Under the pieces are notes generated by a model. The model did not search any database, was not told the DNA's origin, and saw only the letters and a program-made list of their open reading frames with translations. A DNA stretch of 64,000 nt from positions 682,001 through 746,000 of the forward strand of contig NZ_WHOH01000003.1 in NCBI RefSeq assembly GCF_009741735.1. Reading direction: 5' to 3'. The translations under genes and the position numbers were made by a program. Shown here one piece after another: positions 59,604-64,000 of this stretch. How positions within the stretch are numbered: the first letter of the stretch is position 1; every line of letters begins with the position of its first letter. This DNA comes from Lentibacillus sp. JNUCC-1. GTDB taxonomy: Bacteria; Bacillota; Bacilli; Bacillales; Amphibacillaceae.

Positions 59604-60119
59604 ATGAAAAAATTATATATGTTGAGCCTCATGGTTTTAATGACAGGATTGTTGGGGGCTTGCGGAGCATCAGAGGAAGCAGAGGAGTTGGCAGATTATC
59701 ATAATAGTTATGTGGAAACGGTCAATGATTTAGCAAGTCAGGTAGATGAGGAAATGGCGCGTTCTTATAATGCTGGAACCCCTGAAGAGGCTTTACAAAT
59801 TCAAGAAGAGAAAGTCATGCCTCTTGTAGACGAGATTATGGGCTATATAGACTCACTAGCCCCCAAAACAGATGTTGTCAAGGAACTTCATGAAAAACGC
59901 AAAGAGCAGCTAGATGTCTGGTCACAGGCAATGACGATGAACGTTGAGGCGCTTAAGAAATCAGTAGAAGGTGCCAATGAAGAAGAAGTAAATCAATTAC
60001 TTGGACAGTCAGATGAAAAGCTGACAAAAGCTCGAGAAAATGCTCAAAAAGCGGATGCCTTCATGGCAGAAATGGCTGAAGAGCATGATGTGGAAATAAA
60101 GGAATTGGATGAAAAATAG
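59604..60119 (+). CDS. Small helical lipoprotein 2
   Basis: This 171-residue lipoprotein has the lipobox LLGAC. It is a paralog of lipoprotein 1 (55343-55840), with AEELADYHNSYVETVNDLAS and VVKELHEKRKEQLDVWSQAM. The start at 59604 follows AAGGAGAG; an in-frame extension to 59550 overlaps the upstream gene. It precedes the Trp-repeat lipase. Confidence 0.72.
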   Translation: MKKLYMLSLMVLMTGLLGACGASEEAEELADYHNSYVETVNDLASQVDEEMARSYNAGTPEEALQIQEEKVMPLVDEIMGYIDSLAPKTDVVKELHEKRKEQLDVWSQAMTMNVEALKKSVEGANEEEVNQLLGQSDEKLTKARENAQKADAFMAEMAEEHDVEIKELDEK

Positions 60120-60129
60120 TTTAATAGCA

Positions 60130-60163
60130 ACGTATGCACCATGCAATATGGTGCACGTTTTAT
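60130..60163 (+). terminator. Terminator after lipoprotein 2
   Basis: TGCACCAT pairs with ATGGTGCA, with flanking ACG/CGT pairing across a small bulge, then TTTT. The downstream lipase gene would need its own promoter or read-through. Confidence 0.75.
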
Positions 60164-60217
60164 AGATTTCATGTCTGAATATTCCTTCTCTGTAAAGGAC
60201 AGGAGGTTAGATTCATA

Positions 60218-61564
60218 ATGTTTAAGCCGCCAATGAAAAAAGCTGTTTCTGCATTATTTGCTGTTGCATTGGCATTTCAGTTTATTTGGGTTCCAAGTGC
60301 TGGTGCAGTTGAATCCTGGTCAGGCACCCCTTGGCAGGGAGACGCCTGGGAAGGCACACCATGGAATGCTGAGGATTTTATTTGGCAAGGCGACTCCTGG
60401 GAAGGTGAAGGGACTGAAGGCGATGGGACAGATGGGCAAAAAACGGATGGGAACGGTGTAGACTCCAGTGGTAACGGTGACATGCAAACAGATGAAGCCC
60501 AAGAACAAAATGACGCGCAGGAATCAGATACAGATGCACAAGCAGAAGTCGTGGAGGAGTGTCTCCCATCCCCAGACAATGCTGACTGTGATGATGATGC
60601 GGATACATTAGACTTGTCCACCAAAGAGAAAATAAAAGAGGCAGTTGTACAATTTGAAAAGGACAATCCTTATTTGTTTTTGCCGGATTCACCAGTTTTT
60701 CAAGAACAGCGGGAGGAACAATTCGCGCGCTTGGAAAAGGAGTTTGCCAAGCTTGTTGAGCGTCCGCATGGGCGTGTGGATGATATTACAATTGCTGACA
60801 ATGTTATGGCAACATTGGCTGATTCAGGCTATAGCGACGGGAAACTTGGAACAGAAGTCCAAAATCAAAATGAAGCATTTTTGGCCCAGCATGGCTGGAA
60901 TGAAATTGGAACTCAATTTAATGATGATTCAGGTTTTCATGCGCGTGCATTTAACCAGGCTGAAGAAGGCACAATTGTTGTTTCATTTGCAGGAACGGAA
61001 GACTTGCAAGACGGAATAACGGATGCTGCCCTTGCTTTTGGATATGGTTCAAAGCAGTTTGAAGAAGCTGCCGAATATGTAGAGGAATTAATAGAACAAT
61101 ATCCCGGTCATCAAATCGTTTTAACGGGACATTCTCTTGGAGGGGCAATTGCACAATATACTTCCTTAAATACAAATGTTCCGGCTATAACTTGGAATGC
61201 TCCAGGCATTAAAACGCGCGATTACAGTTTTTTTGAAAACCCTCTCAGTATCGGGATGAGTGACAGTAATGTCGATGTCCCGGCTAAATTTTTTGATGAA
61301 AATGGGCTTTTTGATGATTTAATTGTGAACCATATGATGGAAGAAGACGATATTGGTACGTATCACATTCACGCAGGGCAGTCGATTGTTTATTCAGATG
61401 ACGGGACTTCTTCAATAAGAGATGATTACAGTGGTGAGGCTCACAAATCGAATACTTTGTGGTCCTTGATCGGAACGGCGATTGGTAAAGGGTTTGACTC
61501 CTCCACATCAATGTTCGGAAGCCATGGTCTTGGAAATTTCTTTGCTTTAATGGGATTGTGTTAA
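60218..61564 (+). CDS. Secreted Trp-Gly repeat protein C with class-3 lipase domain
   Basis: This 448-residue protein has a signal peptide (KKAVSALFAVALAFQFIWV...GA), then the same Trp-Gly pentads as proteins A and B (SWSGTPWQGDAWEGTPWN; IWQGDSWEGE). After an acidic linker comes a lipase class-3 alpha/beta-hydrolase domain: TIVVSFAGTED, nucleophile Ser in VLTGHSLGGAIAQY, a likely Asp in the NPLSIGMSDSNVDVP region and His in GTYHIHAG. The C-terminus is hydrophobic. Phospholipase or lipase activity is predicted from the motif. Perfect AGGAGG site. Confidence 0.8.
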   Translation: MFKPPMKKAVSALFAVALAFQFIWVPSAGAVESWSGTPWQGDAWEGTPWNAEDFIWQGDSWEGEGTEGDGTDGQKTDGNGVDSSGNGDMQTDEAQEQNDAQESDTDAQAEVVEECLPSPDNADCDDDADTLDLSTKEKIKEAVVQFEKDNPYLFLPDSPVFQEQREEQFARLEKEFAKLVERPHGRVDDITIADNVMATLADSGYSDGKLGTEVQNQNEAFLAQHGWNEIGTQFNDDSGFHARAFNQAEEGTIVVSFAGTEDLQDGITDAALAFGYGSKQFEEAAEYVEELIEQYPGHQIVLTGHSLGGAIAQYTSLNTNVPAITWNAPGIKTRDYSFFENPLSIGMSDSNVDVPAKFFDENGLFDDLIVNHMMEEDDIGTYHIHAGQSIVYSDDGTSSIRDDYSGEAHKSNTLWSLIGTAIGKGFDSSTSMFGSHGLGNFFALMGLC

Positions 61565-61580
61565 GGAAGGAGGGATCCGT

Positions 61581-63118
61581 ATCTCACGTGTAATTTTGGC
61601 CGGATTTTTATCTGTGTTGTTTCCAGGGCTAGGTCAGGTTCATAACCGTCAGATGTTAAAAGGCAGTTTGTTGATCCTTGTTGAACTGTTGATCCTGTAT
61701 TTAACAGTGCCAGGGCTTCTGATGGTCATACTTTACAGGAGTATTTGGATTTATGCAATGCCATTGTTATAGCGCAATTGATCCGAAAGAATAAGAAAGA
61801 GATTAGGTTGAGGCGAAGTGTGCGCGATTTCCTTCCTGTGATTCTGACAGCGATGTTGGTGTTGCCAATTGGGTGGTTGCCGGCTTTTATGCCGCAAATC
61901 ATGCATAAATTGGCGATCAAGGCTCAGCAACCCGATATACCGGAAGAACAGTTGGAGAAAGATCTTGATACTTATCAATCGTATTTAACCCGGAAATATA
62001 ACATGGAAGCAACATTTGATGATGAGGCCTTCAGTGAAGCAAATGGGCATTATACAGTATCAGCTGTACCGGTTAATGGGGAGAATATCCCTTTTACTGT
62101 CTCACAGGACCATAACGATAACATTAGAGACACTTATATTGGATCTTTATGGTCTAAGGAAATATATGACGTTTTTGACCCTATGGTTAGTCAGCTTTAT
62201 GAAAATGTTTGGATATTCGAAACTAAGGTAACCACTTTTCGGGAGATGGATCAGTATGTCCTAGACAACTATGAAGCTATTCCAGACTTTTTCGACGTAT
62301 ACAGCGAATTCCCTAATGGCTATCGTTTTTGTATTACACTGTATGTGTTTAATGACTTTTCCAATGAAGAGGAAGAGCAAGTAAAGATTTATAAGTTGGT
62401 TGAACAGCTGCAGGAGTCTGGCATAACCCTCACAGGTTTTGAATTAAAGTACTATGATCAAGCGTTGTATGAACAGGCGGGAAAAGATATGAAGCCGACC
62501 AATGAACACAGAACATATGCCTCACATTTCCTTGCACTGAATCAACAACAGCTTGACAGCATACAAACCCTGAAGACGTTAGAGAATATCTGGTTAAATT
62601 GGAAAAGTTCTATCAAAAATAGAGGTGGTCATATGGTGTCAGTTGAAATGGGTCACGAATGGGAAGAAGAGGACAACGGAACCCCCGCAGGTTTTTGGAT
62701 GCGTCTTGCTGCATGGGGCATTGATGTTCTGCTGGTTACATTCTGTCTGGTGTTTACCAAGATAGCGCCACATGGATCCGTTGCTCTCACTGGCTTGCTG
62801 TTTGGAGACAGGCCTGCCGACGAATATCTCATGAACTACTGGGTGATTCAAATTACGATGGTATTGGCGGTTTTTTGGCTGTACGACGCCATACTTGAAA
62901 GCAGTCCATTGCAGGCTACCGTCGGTAAAATGCTTGTGAAAGTTAAAGTTTCCGGTGAGTTCAATACGAAGATCTCCTTTACCAAAGCGAGCGGGAAATT
63001 TGTTCTGAACGTTATATCTCTTATGCTTCTTGGCATCGGACAGTTCATCTCTCTTTTCACCAAAGATAAACAAACCATTGTCGACAGAGTGCTTAATTAT
63101 GGCGTATATAAGGCATGA
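61581..63118 (+). CDS. Membrane protein with N-terminal helices and C-terminal RDD domain (apparent frameshift)
   Basis: The N-terminal part (VILAGFLSVLFPGLGQVHNR) resembles small TM2/DUF5683-like proteins. A long outer domain follows, then an RDD domain (AGFWMRLAAWGIDVLLVTF; LQATVGKMLVKVKV). The upstream frame (to 61770) and the frame ending at 63118 join with one extra G at 61747-61748, giving YRSIWDLCNAIVIAQLIRK. Restored length about 510. The start is unclear: AAGGAGGG is best spaced for an ATC at 61581, while the first standard in-frame codon is TTG 61596. It follows the lipase by 10-30 bases. Confidence 0.65.
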
Positions 63119-63126
63119 ACGCACAG

Positions 63127-63152
63127 AGGGAGCCCGCAGCAACCGGGTCCCT
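63127..63152. terminator. Hairpin after the RDD gene
   Basis: GGGAGCCCG pairs with CGGGTCCC (one bulged G). The following T-run is poor. It lies between convergent genes. Confidence 0.35.
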
Positions 63153-63160
63153 TCATGCAG

Positions 63161-63430
63161 TTAAAGAATACTTTTTAAGAATGAAATGAGTTCTTCGGCT
63201 TCAAAGCCGGACACTTGGAATAAATGAGCAATCTCAGCCTGGCTGCCAACTTTGTCCTGATCCACTAAAGCATAACGGTTTTTATTCAAGTCGATCACAA
63301 ATATTTTATTCTTATCGACAGTATGTGTCATGAGTGCAACATCATAACGATTATAATCACCCATAACACTTACATATCGCACGTCTTTTTGAACCGTTTG
63401 ATCTTTAATCAATTCGAATGATTGTGCCAT
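63161..63430 (-). CDS. DUF3055-family protein
   Basis: This 89-residue soluble protein reads KDVRYVSVMGDYNRYDVAL, KIFVIDLNKNRYALVDQDK and FEAEELISFLKSIL, which fits DUF3055. Function unknown. The start at 63430 follows GGAGGATGATAGG; an in-frame ATG at 63445 overlaps that site. Confidence 0.75.
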   Translation of the reverse strand: MAQSFELIKDQTVQKDVRYVSVMGDYNRYDVALMTHTVDKNKIFVIDLNKNRYALVDQDKVGSQAEIAHLFQVSGFEAEELISFLKSIL

Positions 63431-63555
63431 CCTATCATCCTCCATAGAATTATAATTGACTTTTTTTACTATATCATTGTTTATTCTAATAGCGGTACTG
63501 ATATGTTAAAATAGAATAAGATGTTTATGTAAAATGATGTAATGGGGGAAGCGTC

Positions 63556-63995
63556 ATGTATTTTGTAGAACGTAAAAAATTGAGCAATTGCTTGTTCATA
63601 TTGATCAGCTGTTGGCGTTGTATGATAAGGAGAAACCCTTTAATTCCAATGTGGAACACCTTGCATTGGAACGGCTTACGCATACACTAATTGAGTCAAT
63701 GCTTGATGTTGGTAATATGATGATTGACGGGTTTATTATGCGAGACCCTGGGAGTTATAATGACATTATTGACATCATGGTAGATGAGCGTGTTCTGCCT
63801 GAAAGCGATCAGCAAGCCTATCACAAGCTAATCGAACTGCGTCAGTTGCTTGTACAGGATTATGCAGACATAGATCATAAAACATTAACCAATGTATTAT
63901 ACGAATATCAACAGGTGCTGGAGAAATTCAGTACGCATGTAACAGCGTATTTGGATAATGAACTGGGAGTCGCCAACGCATTTACGAAAGATTGA
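63556..63995 (+). CDS. yutE: YutE, HepT-like (DUF86) protein (apparent frameshift near the start)
   Basis: The frame from 63588 encodes most of a DUF86/HepT-like protein (ERLTHTLIESMLDVGNMMIDGF; DPGSYNDIIDIMVDERVLP, cited by these patterns). The true start is ATG 63556 after GGGGGAAG. One extra A in the run at 63574-63579 joins them as MYFVERKKIEQLLVHIDQLL, the YutE start. Restored length about 146 residues. Relatives are RNase-like toxins paired with MNT antitoxins, but YutE has no partner gene here and its RNase motif was not seen. Confidence 0.82.
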
Positions 63996-64000
63996 AAGGA

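Noticed and set aside
63556..63995. HepT/MNT toxin-antitoxin pair
   Set aside because: Only a DUF86 protein of the YutE type is present, with no nucleotidyltransferase partner beside it.

Overview
The window comes from a spore-forming, low-GC member of the Bacillaceae, probably a salt- or alkali-tolerant genus such as Lentibacillus or Virgibacillus. The evidence is an SspH-type spore protein, YunB, LytH and YhcN/YlaJ-family sporulation genes, SufU-type iron-sulfur assembly, an S-box (SAM-I) riboswitch, near-perfect Zur and FadR operators, a BCCT betaine carrier, and gene neighbourhoods that match the yut-yun-yur-yus and cop regions of Bacillus subtilis as I remember them. No rRNA, tRNA or CRISPR array was seen.

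Layout. 1-3.4 kb: the end of an NlpC/P60 cell-wall hydrolase gene, then a repeat element interrupted by a complete group II intron. 3.5-7.2 kb: BCCT transporter, CNNM/CBS membrane protein, VLRF1/baeRF-like protein. 7.3-10.4 kb (minus): znuACB-zur with a Zur-controlled promoter. 10.4-13.8 kb: csoR-copA, then sspH and a small gene on the minus strand. 14-19.5 kb: fadNAE behind a FadR operator. 19.5-21.2 kb: yusI, gcvH, yusF, yusE. 21.3-24.8 kb: riboswitch-controlled metNPQ, split by a second copy of the repeat element. 25.4-30.7 kb: sufCDSUB. 30.8-34.3 kb: yunE-yunD-yunC-yunB. 34.5-36.1 kb: NSS amino-acid transporter with its 34-residue MetS-like partner. 36.2-40 kb: lytH, yutC, yutD and an amidase.

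40.3-63.1 kb is the accessory part: a Tad (Flp) pilus locus (cpaB, cpaE, cpaF, tadB, tadC, Flp-type pilin, tadE/tadF-like genes). Between the pilin and the tadE-like gene it carries about 13 kb of cargo: a VWA lipoprotein, two secreted proteins with an N-terminal Trp-Gly pentad repeat and a hydrophobic, cationic C-terminus, seven full-length and one fragmentary copy of a roughly 275-residue family I do not recognise, two paralogous membrane proteins, and a lipoprotein. Past tadE/F lie a second lipoprotein, a third Trp-repeat protein fused to a class-3 lipase, and an RDD-domain membrane protein. The order [Trp-repeat protein, 275-residue protein, membrane protein, 275-residue protein] occurs twice in tandem. 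I read this as a possible undescribed secreted-effector/immunity (or surface-display) system tied to a Gram-positive Tad apparatus; this is inference. The locus lies between yutD and yutE, which are close neighbours in B. subtilis as I remember it.

Caution. At least 13 genes or frames are restored by adding one base to a short homopolymer (znuB, copA, fadN, the NSS transporter, the amidase twice, cpaB, cpaF, the VWA gene twice, a small membrane gene, the RDD gene, yutE). All are apparent one-base losses, which looks like sequencing error rather than gene decay. These genes are given at full length with the shift noted.
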